This document shows, one piece after another, positions 33,410-42,998 of a stretch of DNA of 64,000 nucleotides. The notes below the pieces were generated by a model. The model made no database searches. It was not told the DNA's origin and saw only the letters and a program-made list of their open reading frames with translations. The stretch spans positions 1-64,000 of the forward strand of contig CAJUPS010000009.1 in NCBI GenBank assembly GCA_910588045.1. Reading direction: 5' to 3'. How positions within the stretch are numbered: position 1 is the stretch's first letter; each line of letters opens with the position of its first letter. This stretch comes from an uncultured Oscillospiraceae bacterium. Its GTDB lineage: Bacteria; Bacillota; Clostridia; Oscillospirales; Oscillospiraceae. Both the position numbers and the translations under genes were made by a program.

Positions 33410-34267
33410 TCAGATATATTGATACATATCCCCGGAGGGGAGGTAGGTCACGGGAAGCTGGGGCCCCACCAGTTCGCTGATCCACTCCTGGGCATACTTC
33501 ATCCCCAGCTCCTCCCAGTTGAGGTGGCCGATATGGATCATTGCCTTGGCCCTCCCCTGCTGGACGGCATCCCGGATGTAGGACAGCACCGTCCACTCAA
33601 TAACTTCTCCGGGCAGGATCACATCCACCTGCCCCTCCAGGTCCTTGATGATCTGAACGCTGTACTCCGCGGGAGTCCCGTCGGTATGCTTGATCCCGAA
33701 GTCCATGGGATAGAGGTGCCCGACAATGGCCGCGGTGCGGACCGTATCCCGGGGATTTCCGATATAGCGGACGCCGTTGAGGCCGATGGCGGACTTGATA
33801 TGGCGGCACAGTTCCTCTACGGTCATCTCCCGTGGCAGATCAACGATGAAATGACCGAAGCCGCCGGAGGAGGAGTCGGCCCGCTCCCGGCCAAGCCAGC
33901 CCAGGTGCTTGAGGACGCCGGTGAAAATGCCGTCCGGCTGGTGAGCGTGCATATGGTCGTGGTCCCTCCAGACGGCGATGCCGCAGCGGTCCAGCAGGGC
34001 CCTCTTCTCATCATATACCGCGTTGGGAAAGTCCTCATACCAGCCGCCCTTGTCGGCGGAGGTGTAGAAAATTGGCTCATGGACGATGAGCAGGTTCGCC
34101 CCCAATCCGGCGGTCTTCCGGATGATGTCCATCGTGGGCACCAGGGCGGTGACAATGCCGGTGCACTCCGCCTCCGGATCGCCGCATTTCCACTCGTCGC
34201 ACCCCTGATAGCCGGGCAGGTCCGGGTGGTAGGCCAGGATCTTCTCAACGACGTCTCTGTTCTTCAT
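33410..34267 (-). CDS. Nif3-like dinuclear metal centre protein
   Basis: This 285-residue protein matches the Nif3/DUF34 family: GIVTALVPTMDIIRKTAGLGANLLIVHEPIFYT with metal-ligand His, DHDHMHAHQPDGI as a His-rich loop, then a short middle domain and PGEVIEWTVLSYIRDAVQQG near the end with IHIGHLNWEELGMKY. The family binds two metal ions and its substrate is not firmly established. The ATG has GGAGG upstream. The gene follows the alpha/beta hydrolase on the same strand by 21 nt, so the pair is an operon inside the ester-hydrolase locus. Confidence 0.85.
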   Translation of the reverse strand: MKNRDVVEKILAYHPDLPGYQGCDEWKCGDPEAECTGIVTALVPTMDIIRKTAGLGANLLIVHEPIFYTSADKGGWYEDFPNAVYDEKRALLDRCGIAVWRDHDHMHAHQPDGIFTGVLKHLGWLGRERADSSSGGFGHFIVDLPREMTVEELCRHIKSAIGLNGVRYIGNPRDTVRTAAIVGHLYPMDFGIKHTDGTPAEYSVQIIKDLEGQVDVILPGEVIEWTVLSYIRDAVQQGRAKAMIHIGHLNWEELGMKYAQEWISELVGPQLPVTYLPSGDMYQYI

Positions 34268-34288
34268 AGGGCGTGTTCCTCCTTCCGT

Positions 34289-35485
34289 TCATAGGGACAG
34301 CTTGGCGAAAATACGGACCACGGGGCCCACCCGGCGGGGCTCCAGAGACTCGGTACACACCGCGCCATTCAGGAAATCCAGGGCCTTGCTGTCGGTGGTG
34401 ACGGTGGGATGCCAGCCGTTCCCCGTATCCGTGTTGACAATGTGGACTTGGCAGGGCGCACCAGTATAGTCCGTGCCCTTGACAACGTAGTCGGCGCACA
34501 GACGGATGGCCTGCGTTCCCCTCCACCGCTGGATGTCCGCCGCGCCGGGCTGGACCATGCCGGTGAAGAAGGGCGTGCGTATCACGCCGCCGAAGGGGAT
34601 GGTCAGGACGGTCTCTTCCCCCTGCTCCTCCCGGTCCAGGCCGGTGAGGACCACGTCCACGCTCAGGACGTTGGTCCCGCCCCGGATAAATTCCCGCACC
34701 AGTTCCATGGCATGGACGTCCTCCGCGCCCCGGAAACCGTGGTTTGCGCCGGTGATCTCCGCCAGCTGGCAGCGCAGAGGACGCACCGAGTGGTACGCCG
34801 CCTGGGCCCGGCGGGAGTTGACCACGTTCACGGCGCTGTCGCTGTCGCCGTGGACGATGAGCACCGGTCCGGGGTAGGCCGCGATGGAGGAGAAGGCGTC
34901 CACCCGCTGCATACTGGTCACGTATTCCCGGCCAATGGGCCCCATGGAACCGGCAATCTCCGGGGGCAGGTCCGCCGGGATCTCCGGATGGATCAGCTCG
35001 GGGACGTTCTCCGGATCGAAGGAGTACATCAGCATGTTTCCCCGCCGGGCGTCCTCCGGAATGCACAGGGCGGGATAAAACAGCACCAGACGTTCCACCC
35101 GCTCAGGGTGGGCGGCGGCGCAGAGGGCGCTGACAAAGCCGCCCTGGCTGCACCCCATCAGGATCAGGCGCTCGCCGTCGATATAGGGCAGTCCGCTCAC
35201 ATACTCCACAACGGCCTCCAAATCCCGGAGCTCGGTGAGCACGGTCATGTCCTGGAAGCGCCCGTCACTGGTACTCCGGGTGCTCCCGCCGCAAAAGTCA
35301 TACACATAGGCGGCCGAGCCCCACTGTGCAAGTTGTTGTGCGTAGCCGGCAATATCGCTCCCGGTCCCCATGAACCCGTGGCTGATGATGACCGCCGGGA
35401 GCTTCTCTCCCGCCGGACGGTACTCCCTTCCCCGGATGGTCAGCCCCTCCCGGATGCAGGAAAAATCCTGCGTGAGCATTTCCAT
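34289..35485 (-). CDS. two-domain alpha/beta hydrolase
   Basis: This 398-residue protein has an N-terminal serine hydrolase domain (1 to about 240). It carries VIISHGFMGTGSD, the nucleophile elbow MGCSQGG and VLIVHGDSDSAV with the acidic residue, then GANHGF with catalytic His. A C-terminal beta-rich domain follows (about 245-398, LSVDVVLTGLDREEQGEETV), which could bind substrate. No signal peptide. The ATG at 35485 has GGAGG 7 nt upstream. Acyl-ester hydrolysis is inferred; the substrate is unknown. Confidence 0.8.
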   Translation of the reverse strand: MEMLTQDFSCIREGLTIRGREYRPAGEKLPAVIISHGFMGTGSDIAGYAQQLAQWGSAAYVYDFCGGSTRSTSDGRFQDMTVLTELRDLEAVVEYVSGLPYIDGERLILMGCSQGGFVSALCAAAHPERVERLVLFYPALCIPEDARRGNMLMYSFDPENVPELIHPEIPADLPPEIAGSMGPIGREYVTSMQRVDAFSSIAAYPGPVLIVHGDSDSAVNVVNSRRAQAAYHSVRPLRCQLAEITGANHGFRGAEDVHAMELVREFIRGGTNVLSVDVVLTGLDREEQGEETVLTIPFGGVIRTPFFTGMVQPGAADIQRWRGTQAIRLCADYVVKGTDYTGAPCQVHIVNTDTGNGWHPTVTTDSKALDFLNGAVCTESLEPRRVGPVVRIFAKLSL

Positions 35486-35517
35486 GCTGTAGCCTCCTTT
35501 GCTGTATATTCCTGAAA

Positions 35518-35546
35518 AGCATACCATATGGCGCCGCGCCTGACAA
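35518..35546 (-). promoter_or_regulatory. promoter of hydrolase/Nif3-like operon
   Basis: Minus strand TTGTCA (35546-35541), 17-bp spacer, TATGCT (35523-35518), 33 nt before the start codon. Confidence 0.7.
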
Positions 35547-35701
35547 GTAAAAAAGGGGACTCGGCTGCTGAAAAAGTATGGGGAACGGTTTTTCGGAGAA
35601 GACGGTTGCTTTTTTTAATACCGTTGGATAGATTATTTACTTGCGCCAGCGGAGTGGTCGTGGTAACATGGAGCAAACAAACAGAGGAAGAAACAGGAAA
35701 T

Positions 35702-37075
35702 ATGCTGCGGATTGATAAAATAATTGAGACGGACGGTACGTTTTACAGGCGCTTGGTGAACATCGCAATACCCGTGATCCTACAGAGTCTGATCACCACG
35801 GGCGTCAATCTGGTGGACAACATCATGCTGGGGCAGCTGACCGAGACCGCCCTCAGCGCGGCGACCCAGGCCAACCAGTTCATCGGTCTGTTCACCTTCG
35901 CCATCATGGGGATCAGCATGGGGGCTTCCGTGCTCACGTCCCGATACTGGGGGGCAAAAGACACGGCTTCCCTCCGGAAGGTCGTCACCATCGCATTGCG
36001 CTCTGGACTTCTCCTGGGTCTGGCATTCACCCTGGCGGACATCCTTTTCTCACCGCAGATCATGCGCCTGTACTTCCAGTCCGGGGAAACCGCCAGCATC
36101 GCGGGCGGGATCGTCTATCTGCACTGGTCCGCCCCGGCGTTTGGGCTGATGGCGGTCTCCTTTGTGCTGACGAACATCATGCGCAGCGCCGGACTGACCC
36201 GCGTTCCGCTGATCGCCTCCGTCAGCGCCTTCGGCGTGAACATCGGGGCCAACTACGTGCTGATCTTCGGCAAGCTGGGCTTTCCCGCCATGGGAGTGGC
36301 GGGCGCGGCGCTGGGCACCGTGATCGCCCGGGTGGCGGAGACGGGGATCATCCTCTGCTTCTTCCTCCGGGACAAGACGATTTTTTACCGGCTGCGCCAT
36401 TTGCGGGAGCCCTGCGGGGACATGGTGGGAGAGTTTCTGCGCATCAGCGTCCCGGTCATGCTCAGCGACAGCCTCCTTGGCCTGGGAGAGAACGCCCTGG
36501 CCATCATCATGGGACAGATCGGGGCGGGCTTCGTGACCGCCAATTCCATCACCATGATCGTCCAGCGGATCAGTACCGTGTTTATCTCGGGACTGAGCTT
36601 CTCCGGGTGCTTTCTGACGGGACAGGTGCTGGGGGAAGGCCGGGTGGAGGCCGCGAAGAAGCAGGGGTACACCTACCTGCTGCTGGGCCTTGGGGTCGGC
36701 GTGCTGGCGGCGGGGCTCATTCAACTGTTCAGCGGCTTTGTGATCGACGCCTACAAGATCACGGAGGAGACCAAGGCCATCGCCCGGCAGCTGATGAACG
36801 CCGTGTGTGTCATCGTGATTTTCCGCGCCACCAACTCGATCCTGACCAAGGGGGTCCTGCGGGGCGGGGGCGACACCCGCTTTCTGCTGGTCGCAGACAT
36901 GAGCACCATGTGGCTTGTTGCGGTCCCCTTGGGCGCAATCGCCGGACTGTGGCTCTGCCTGCCCGCTTTCTGGGTGTACCTGTGTCTGTATGCCGACCAG
37001 GTGATCAAGGCGGTCTGGTGCATCTTCCGGCTGCGAAGCGGGAAATGGATCAAAAAAATCAAGGGCGTGGTCTGA
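35702..37075 (+). CDS. MATE-family efflux transporter
   Basis: This 457-residue multidrug/metabolite exporter has twelve membrane helices and the family's pattern FYRRLVNIAIPVILQSLITTGVNLVDNIMLGQL, then AATQANQFIGLFTFAIMGIS and TSRYWGAKD. The second half repeats the fold (LRISVPVMLSDSLLGLGENALAIIMGQIG). The ATG at 35702 fits the family start, with AGGAA upstream; an earlier in-frame ATG at 35528 would add a region with no similarity. It is divergent from the hydrolase operon. Export of a product released by the esterases is a reasonable but unproven idea. Confidence 0.9.
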   Translation: MLRIDKIIETDGTFYRRLVNIAIPVILQSLITTGVNLVDNIMLGQLTETALSAATQANQFIGLFTFAIMGISMGASVLTSRYWGAKDTASLRKVVTIALRSGLLLGLAFTLADILFSPQIMRLYFQSGETASIAGGIVYLHWSAPAFGLMAVSFVLTNIMRSAGLTRVPLIASVSAFGVNIGANYVLIFGKLGFPAMGVAGAALGTVIARVAETGIILCFFLRDKTIFYRLRHLREPCGDMVGEFLRISVPVMLSDSLLGLGENALAIIMGQIGAGFVTANSITMIVQRISTVFISGLSFSGCFLTGQVLGEGRVEAAKKQGYTYLLLGLGVGVLAAGLIQLFSGFVIDAYKITEETKAIARQLMNAVCVIVIFRATNSILTKGVLRGGGDTRFLLVADMSTMWLVAVPLGAIAGLWLCLPAFWVYLCLYADQVIKAVWCIFRLRSGKWIKKIKGVV

Positions 37076-37112
37076 CGTTCTATACCACTTACTTTATAAA
37101 GGAGAGATTCTT

Positions 37113-37916
37113 ATGGCACTGCTGCACGTTACCTACTTTTCCCAGGCACTGGCGGGACAGAGCGAATTTTACCTGGCGCTCCCCAACGACGTGCCGCCCT
37201 TTATGGCGGCGGAGAACCCCCGCTATCAGCGGGACATGAAAACCCTGGTGCTGCTGCACGGCTACAGCGGCGGCGCGGCGGACTGGGTCACGGGGAGCAG
37301 CGTCCAGAATCTGGCGCTCCAGTACAATCTGGCGCTCATCATGCCCAACGGCCGCAACAGCTTCTACCTGAACCGGGAGGCCACCGGCGAACAGTACGCG
37401 ACCTTCGTGGGCGAGGAGCTGCCGGACTACGTCCGGAAGACCTTCGGCCTGTCCGCCAGACGGGAGGACACCTTTATCGGCGGATACTCCATGGGCGGCT
37501 TCGGCGCGCTGCATACCGGCCTTGCCTATTCCCACAACTACAGCAAGATCGCCGCCCTCTCCAGCGCCCTGATTATCCATCAGCTCAAGGAGCTATCCCC
37601 CGAGGCGGCTGCGCCCATGGCCAACTACGCCTACTACGCCCAGACCTTCGGCGATCTGAAGACCGCCGAAGAGCGGGAGTGCAACCCGGAGGTCCTCATC
37701 CGGGGGAAGCTGGAGCGGGGCGAGCCCCTGCCGGGGATCTTCCTGGCCTGCGGCACGGAGGACATGCTGGTGGAGACCAACCGGGCCTTCCGGGACTTCC
37801 TGCGGGAGAACGGCGTCAGCGCGGAGTACCACGAGAGCGCGGGGATGCACGACTGGAAGTTCTGGAACCAGTACCTGGAGCCCGCCATCCGGTGGATGCT
37901 GGGCGAGGACGCTTGA
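37113..37916 (+). CDS. esterase of the EstA/esterase-D type
   Basis: This 267-residue alpha/beta hydrolase resembles tributyrin esterase EstA of lactic acid bacteria. It has LVLLHGYSGGAADW, then the nucleophile elbow GGYSMGGFGAL (about residues 126-136) and AGMHDWKFWNQYL near the C-terminus with the catalytic His. The acidic member is probably in CGTEDMLVE. No signal peptide. AAGGAG precedes the ATG. It is followed after 13 nt by two SGNH esterase genes, forming a three-gene operon downstream of the MATE gene. Confidence 0.88.
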   Translation: MALLHVTYFSQALAGQSEFYLALPNDVPPFMAAENPRYQRDMKTLVLLHGYSGGAADWVTGSSVQNLALQYNLALIMPNGRNSFYLNREATGEQYATFVGEELPDYVRKTFGLSARREDTFIGGYSMGGFGALHTGLAYSHNYSKIAALSSALIIHQLKELSPEAAAPMANYAYYAQTFGDLKTAEERECNPEVLIRGKLERGEPLPGIFLACGTEDMLVETNRAFRDFLRENGVSAEYHESAGMHDWKFWNQYLEPAIRWMLGEDA

Positions 37917-37929
37917 GGGAGGGACGGCA

Positions 37930-39057
37930 ATGAAAGAGATCCGTATGAGGGATGCCCTCGGTCTGGTGAAGACCTGGGGGCGCACCTACTGGGATGAACA
38001 GGAGGGTGTGCTGTACTCGAATTACACCTGTGGGGCCTTTGAGATGGAGTTTCAGGGGAGGGAGCTTTCGGTGGAGGTTGCCGCCGTGCCGGATACCTTT
38101 GTACCGCCGCCTCTGGCCGGTACGATGCCGCCCCGGGAGGACTGGCCCTTTCTTTCCGTGTTCCTGGACGGCGCGGACGAGCCCTGCCGCCGGGTCCGGG
38201 TCCGGGACGGGGAGCGGGTCTGCGTCTTCTCCTCGGAGGGGGAGGAGCGCCACCGGGTGCTCATCGTCAAGCTCAACGAGAACTTCCGTACCTGCCTGGG
38301 TATCCGGGCCCTCCACATGGAGGGGGAGCTGCCGCCCTTTGAGAAGGAGAAGCGGGACGTGATCGAGTTTATCGGCGACTCCATCACCTGCGGCTTCGGC
38401 AACGACACCCAGGACGTCAGCCACGAGTACGAGACCGCCGAGCAGGACGGCTGGATGACCCACGGGGCCATCGCCGCCCGGGCGCTAGGGCTGGAGCCCC
38501 GGTTCGTCAGCGTCAGCGGCATCAGCGTGGAGAACGTGACGCCCATGCCCGGCTTCTACTGTATGCGGGACCTGTACCCCTATGCGGACCGGGTCATTCA
38601 GGACAAGCTGGCCCAGGAGAGGGGCGAGACGGTGGATGCCTACCGTCCCTTTGATTTTGCCGGGAATCCCGCCCGGTATGTGGTGCTGAACCTGGGGACC
38701 AACGACGCCAATCAGATCTATTTCCGGCCGGACAAGGAGCAGGCGGAGTTGGATTTTGAGACAAATTACGCCCGTTTTGTCTCCGAACTCCGTGCGCTGA
38801 ACGGTCCGGAGACCGTGATCATCTGCGCACTGGGTTGTATGGATTACTACCTGTGGGACAAGATCACCATGATCGTGGAACGGATCCGGCAGGAGACCGG
38901 GGATCGGCGGCTGTTCCTCCTGAAGTACAACAAGATGATGAACGTGCCCCCGGACGCTGGCGGGTGCCTCCACCCCACCGTCCACCGCCACCGGCTGATG
39001 GCGGAAGACCTGGTTCAGAGGATCCGGAGGATTCAGGAGAGGGGATGTAAGGGATGA
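37930..39057 (+). CDS. SGNH/GDSL esterase, CE2-like
   Basis: This 375-residue protein has an N-terminal beta-sandwich (about 1-130) and a C-terminal SGNH hydrolase domain. The domain has block I EFIGDSITCGFGND with Ser nucleophile, block III NLGTNDAN and block V HPTVHRHRLMAED. The domain order matches carbohydrate esterase family 2, which removes acetyl groups from plant polysaccharide fragments. No signal peptide. GGAGGG lies 6-7 nt before the ATG. The stop overlaps the next gene by 4 nt. Confidence 0.88.
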   Translation: MKEIRMRDALGLVKTWGRTYWDEQEGVLYSNYTCGAFEMEFQGRELSVEVAAVPDTFVPPPLAGTMPPREDWPFLSVFLDGADEPCRRVRVRDGERVCVFSSEGEERHRVLIVKLNENFRTCLGIRALHMEGELPPFEKEKRDVIEFIGDSITCGFGNDTQDVSHEYETAEQDGWMTHGAIAARALGLEPRFVSVSGISVENVTPMPGFYCMRDLYPYADRVIQDKLAQERGETVDAYRPFDFAGNPARYVVLNLGTNDANQIYFRPDKEQAELDFETNYARFVSELRALNGPETVIICALGCMDYYLWDKITMIVERIRQETGDRRLFLLKYNKMMNVPPDAGGCLHPTVHRHRLMAEDLVQRIRRIQERGCKG

Positions 39058-40241
39058 GCAAATGGATTCCCTCCTGGCAGTATGTGCCCATCGACTATGG
39101 CCAGGAAGTGGGTGTTTTTGAGAATATCACCCAGAAGTGCGTGTTTTCCAACAACCTCAGCGGTCAGGGACTCCGATTCAGGCTGAACAACCTGCACAGC
39201 GAAAAGCCCATGCGCATCCGGCACGGCTCTGCGGCGCTGCGCAACCGCCTCACGGGGCGGCTCTCCCCCTGGATGCCGCTTACGCTGGAAGGCAGCGAAG
39301 AGCTGGCAGTGGAGCCTGACAGCGCGGTGTACAGCGATGAGATCCTCTATCCCGTTTCCCACGAGGAGGACGTCGTCTTATCCCTGTACTTTGAGGACAG
39401 GTATTCCGTGCGCAGCGTCTGCACCACGTCCACCTGGCACAGCTGGCAGAGTGTCCAATATACCGGGGACTTCACCCGGACGGAGGCGCTGGGCTATACG
39501 GTAAAGTCCCAGCTGGTTCCTGTGCTGGCCATGGATCCCTATCCCAACCAGTTTGCCGCCGGTGTGTGCGAGGTCTCCGTATTAACGGAGGATGATGTAA
39601 AGCTCATTGGACTATTCGGAGATTCCCTCACCCATATGTCCTACTTCAGCGACCCGCTGACCACCGTGCTCTATGCCCGTTTTCCCGGGAAGTGCTCGGT
39701 GATCAACGGCGGCATATCCGGCAACCGGATCGGTAAGTCCCACCCCGTCCTCAAGGGGGTTCCCGGCGAGGGATGCCAGTTCGGACCGGCAGGCAGGGAC
39801 CGTTTTCAGCGGGACCTGTATCATGGAGCGAGGCCGGACTATGTGTTTATTCTGGAAGGAGTCAACGACTGCTCCCACAGTATCGTCTTTCAGGAACCGG
39901 ACGTGCCCGGAGCGGAGGATATTTTTGAGGCCCTCCAGGATGTCGTCCGGCAGGGCCGGAGCCTGGGCAGCACCGTCTACGTGTCCACACTGCCCCCCTT
40001 CGGCGCCTTCGGGGAGTCCTGGCGGGACCAGGCAGAGGCGCTTCGGTGCGCGTACAACGATCTGATCCGGAGCAGGTATGACGCCGGTGGATGGATCGAC
40101 CTGGATAGGCTGATGCGGGACCCGGACGATCCCCATCGGATGCAGGAGGGGATGCACCTGGGCGACGGCGTTCACCCCAACTGGACCGGCGGCGCCAAAA
40201 TGGCTCGGGCAGTGGCGGAGAAATTTTTCCGGAGACTATAA
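39054..40241 (+). CDS. SGNH/GDSL hydrolase
   Basis: This 395-residue protein has an N-terminal domain (about 1-175) different from the preceding protein, then an SGNH domain. The domain has LIGLFGDSLTHMSYF, GGISGNRIGKSHPV, block III LEGVNDCSHS and block V DGVHPNWTGGAKMARAV. Family members are rhamnogalacturonan-acetylesterase or lipase-like. Its start overlaps the CE2-like gene by 4 nt (ATGA), so the two are translated together. The two together suggest successive deacylation of one substrate class. Confidence 0.85.
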   Translation: MSKWIPSWQYVPIDYGQEVGVFENITQKCVFSNNLSGQGLRFRLNNLHSEKPMRIRHGSAALRNRLTGRLSPWMPLTLEGSEELAVEPDSAVYSDEILYPVSHEEDVVLSLYFEDRYSVRSVCTTSTWHSWQSVQYTGDFTRTEALGYTVKSQLVPVLAMDPYPNQFAAGVCEVSVLTEDDVKLIGLFGDSLTHMSYFSDPLTTVLYARFPGKCSVINGGISGNRIGKSHPVLKGVPGEGCQFGPAGRDRFQRDLYHGARPDYVFILEGVNDCSHSIVFQEPDVPGAEDIFEALQDVVRQGRSLGSTVYVSTLPPFGAFGESWRDQAEALRCAYNDLIRSRYDAGGWIDLDRLMRDPDDPHRMQEGMHLGDGVHPNWTGGAKMARAVAEKFFRRL

Positions 40242-40638
40242 GGGGCGGCCCTGAAAGGCAATGCAGTCGGCATACCTTTTAGGGCCCCTTGAGGGGAATT
40301 GTCTGCAATAAGCCCTGATAGGGCTTACTCAAGCCACTGGCTCAGCGAGTGGTTTTGACTCCGCGCCGCGATACGGCGCTCCACCCCAGGGGGGATTGAA
40401 ATGCTCGGGCGGAGTGCGTCCGCCCTGCGCCAAGGTTTTCTCCTTGAGGCGAAACCGCTTGTATGCGCCATCCGGCGCGGCTCGCCTGTGCCCGCAGTAT
40501 CTATCGTGTCGGACTAACGCAAGAACATCCCTTAGGGCCGTATGGGCAATGGACATAAACGCACATCCGCAAGAAAGCGAGGCGCGTAATGCGCCTCGCT
40601 CCTTTGCTATATCTGACGTTCATAGAAAAACCGTAAAC
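40242..40638. other. hairpin-rich intergenic stretch
   Basis: No credible gene. The stretch is GC-rich with several inverted repeats, among them GGGCTTACTCAAGCC-like and GCCACTGGCTCAGCGAGTGGT elements near 40.32 kb. A strong hairpin at 40576-40600 is listed separately. CCGCGCC(G/T) segments echo the repeats near 0.0 and 15.2 kb, but I see no exact long match. Confidence 0.45.
40576..40600 (-). terminator. terminator of the collagen/glycosyltransferase operon
   Basis: AGCGAGGCGC and GCGCCTCGCT form a 10-bp stem with a 5-nt loop, followed on the minus strand by TTCTTGC, 38 nt after the glycosyltransferase stop. Confidence 0.7.
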
Positions 40639-41721
40639 TCACTCCGCCTGTTCCAGCAGACTCCGGAAAAGCGACCGGTTGTGGCGAACCGCTGGTGCGT
40701 CCGGTTTGTAGGACGCGGCCAGCTCGTTATAAAGCGCCGCCCGTCTCTGATTTCCCAGATGGCTGTAACAAACGCACAGCTGGATGCAGGGGAGATAGCC
40801 GTAGCAATCCGGCGAAACAAACGCGCCCCGGCGGTCATCCCTGGTACAGGTCAGGGCCAGGGCATACCAGTAGGCGGCCTGGCGGTACTGCTCCCGCCGG
40901 AAAAACCAGGACCCGATTTCGCAGCAGGCCTCGGCCCGGGGACGGTCGTATGCAAACGTGCGGAACAGCGCCATCAGCGCCGCTTGGTCATGGCCCAGCT
41001 CCCTGTGACAATAGGCGCAGTGGCAGCAGGCGTCGATCTCGTTTTCCACCCACCCCCGGCCCTCCGCCAGGAACCGCTCGAAGACATCCAGCGCCTCCGC
41101 CCAGCGGCGGTGGTAGTAGAGCTCCCGTCCATAGTAAAACTGCTGACGGGGCTCCAGCTCCTTTCCGGCGGCCAGCTGTGCCTCGTAGATCCGCAGGTTC
41201 CGGTCCGGATCGGAGGGGCGCGTCTTGCGATGGGTGACGGCGAAATCCCCGTACAGGACTTTCCCAACCGGTGTGATCGCCTCGTGGACGGCCCCTGCCC
41301 AGCGCATTCCGGCGTGGTTTTCGATCAGGCGCTCCCGATAGTAGGAGAAGGTCACATGGCCGCTCTCATCAAATCCGGTGTGGTAAGGCGTCATAACCAC
41401 CGAAACAGTGGGATCCAGCGTCTCCTTCAGGGAAAGGAATGCCCCTCGGTCCTCTTCCAGCAGCACGTCGTCCGCGTCCAGCCACATGCAGTAATCCATG
41501 GAGGCGTGGGAAAAGGACTCGTTCCGGGCGGCGGAAAAATCATCCTGCCAGGGGAAATCGAAGATTTGTCCCGTAAAACGGGCGGCGATCTCCTTGGTGC
41601 GGTCGGTGGATCCGGTGTCCACAATGATGATCTCATCCACCAGATCCGCCGTGCTCTCGAGACAGCGCTCCAGTACGTCCTCCTCATTTTTCACGATCAT
41701 ACACAGACTGACGCTTACCAT
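40639..41721 (-). CDS. family 2 glycosyltransferase with TPR-like tail
   Basis: This 360-residue protein has a GT-A domain: SLCMIVKNEEDVLERCLES, IIIVDTGSTDRT and the DxD motif in MWLDADDVLLEED (about residues 80-92). The C-terminal half (about 195-355) is helical with tetratricopeptide-like pairs (QQFYYGRELYYHRRWAEALDVFERFL). This architecture is common in Bacillus and Clostridia next to collagen-like spore or surface proteins. GGAGG precedes the ATG. It is the third gene of the collagen operon, so glycosylation of Thr residues in the GXT triplets is the natural inference. Confidence 0.88.
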   Translation of the reverse strand: MVSVSLCMIVKNEEDVLERCLESTADLVDEIIIVDTGSTDRTKEIAARFTGQIFDFPWQDDFSAARNESFSHASMDYCMWLDADDVLLEEDRGAFLSLKETLDPTVSVVMTPYHTGFDESGHVTFSYYRERLIENHAGMRWAGAVHEAITPVGKVLYGDFAVTHRKTRPSDPDRNLRIYEAQLAAGKELEPRQQFYYGRELYYHRRWAEALDVFERFLAEGRGWVENEIDACCHCAYCHRELGHDQAALMALFRTFAYDRPRAEACCEIGSWFFRREQYRQAAYWYALALTCTRDDRRGAFVSPDCYGYLPCIQLCVCYSHLGNQRRAALYNELAASYKPDAPAVRHNRSLFRSLLEQAE

Positions 41722-41800
41722 AGCGGGTCCTCCTTCTATTCCTCATCATCGGCTCCCGCCAGCAAAAGCCGGCGGGAGCAATATTTCAGCGGCGTTCCGG

Positions 41801-42985
41801 TCAATCGTCCTCTATCTCTATATCAGAGTCGTGCTCCCCGGGGTCAGGCGGTAGTTCACCCGCCCCGCTGGCTTCATCCAGCCGGATGATGGACAGAGAA
41901 GCCCCTGCGCCGTCGGGCGTCAGGATAGCGGTTCCGGTAATCTTGGAGAAGAGCTTAAGCGAAATCTTGGAGTTCGCGGGCAGTATAACCTTGATTTTAT
42001 TTTCATAACTGGACGTGGGAATCACCGGATCAATGGTAGAGGGGATGTTGCCCGCCCCATTGATCACCAGCTGGGTCTTTAACGGAAGGGTCGTCATAGT
42101 ATTCACATGGTAAGAAATCTGATAGACGCCGGACTCAGGCACGGTAAACACGGTGTCCCAAGCGTTAGCCGTAAAACCGGGGGACAGAGCCTGGGCGTCC
42201 GGCAGGGCGACGAGAGTCCCATTCGGCGACACCTGGATGCTGCTTCCCTGGGTGTTGGCGGCAAAGGCGGAGACGGCGGTGGGATTCGGTCTGGCGGGCC
42301 CCGTCGGTCCGGTGGGGCCGGTTGCCCCGGTGGCCCCGGCAGCACCGGCCGCACCCGTGATCCCGGCCAATCCTGCCGCGCCGTCCGGCCCCGTGGGACC
42401 GGTGGCCCCGGTGGCTCCGTCGGCCCCATCCGGGCCCGCTGCACCGGTGGCCCCAGTGGGACCGGCGGCTCCAGTGGGACCCGCAGCGCCGGTGGGACCC
42501 ACCGCGCCGTCCGCACCCGTGGGTCCGGTCGGACCCGTGACTCCGGTGGCCCCGGCAGCGCCGGTGGGCCCCACAGCCCCGGCAGCGCCGCGCGGACCAT
42601 CCGCTCCGGTGGGACCGGTGGGCCCCGTAGGCCCTGTGGAACCATCTGCGGGACCATCTGCCCCGGTGGGTCCGGCAGGGCCGGTGGGGCCGGGCAGGAC
42701 CGGAGCGTTCAAGGCGTCGGTCAGCTTGCCGGTCAGCAGCATCTGCTGCTCCATAACATGGGACAAGGTATCCTGCACGCTCTGGTTGACCCGCATGACC
42801 TCCTCAATGGCTGCCGCATCCCCCAGGCCCGGCAGGGTGCCCAGAACATATTGCAGCTTTTCCCCCTCGGCGTTGAGGATGTGGCTCAGACTGAGCTCCT
42901 CGGCGGCAATGGAGGCGATGATCTCGTTGAGGCTCCCCTCGCGGGTCAGCGGGGGATCAATCTGAGGGAAAGTAGGCATTGACAT
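41801..42985 (-). CDS. collagen-like protein 1 (BclA-like)
   Basis: This 394-residue protein has three parts. An N-terminal domain (1 to about 95) has [21 protein letters not shown] and a helical segment. A collagen stalk (about 99-231) has some 44 GXY triplets rich in GPT/GAT, interrupted once after the fifth triplet. The C-terminal beta head (about 235-375) resembles the BclA C1q/TNF-like head, with [16 protein letters not shown]. An acidic tail ends it. There is no signal peptide or LPXTG, which fits a spore-coat/exosporium rather than a sortase-anchored protein. It starts 13 nt after collagen-like protein 2. Confidence 0.88.
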   Translation of the reverse strand: MSMPTFPQIDPPLTREGSLNEIIASIAAEELSLSHILNAEGEKLQYVLGTLPGLGDAAAIEEVMRVNQSVQDTLSHVMEQQMLLTGKLTDALNAPVLPGPTGPAGPTGADGPADGSTGPTGPTGPTGADGPRGAAGAVGPTGAAGATGVTGPTGPTGADGAVGPTGAAGPTGAAGPTGATGAAGPDGADGATGATGPTGPDGAAGLAGITGAAGAAGATGATGPTGPTGPARPNPTAVSAFAANTQGSSIQVSPNGTLVALPDAQALSPGFTANAWDTVFTVPESGVYQISYHVNTMTTLPLKTQLVINGAGNIPSTIDPVIPTSSYENKIKVILPANSKISLKLFSKITGTAILTPDGAGASLSIIRLDEASGAGELPPDPGEHDSDIEIEDD

Positions 42986-42998
42986 GAGACATCCCTCC

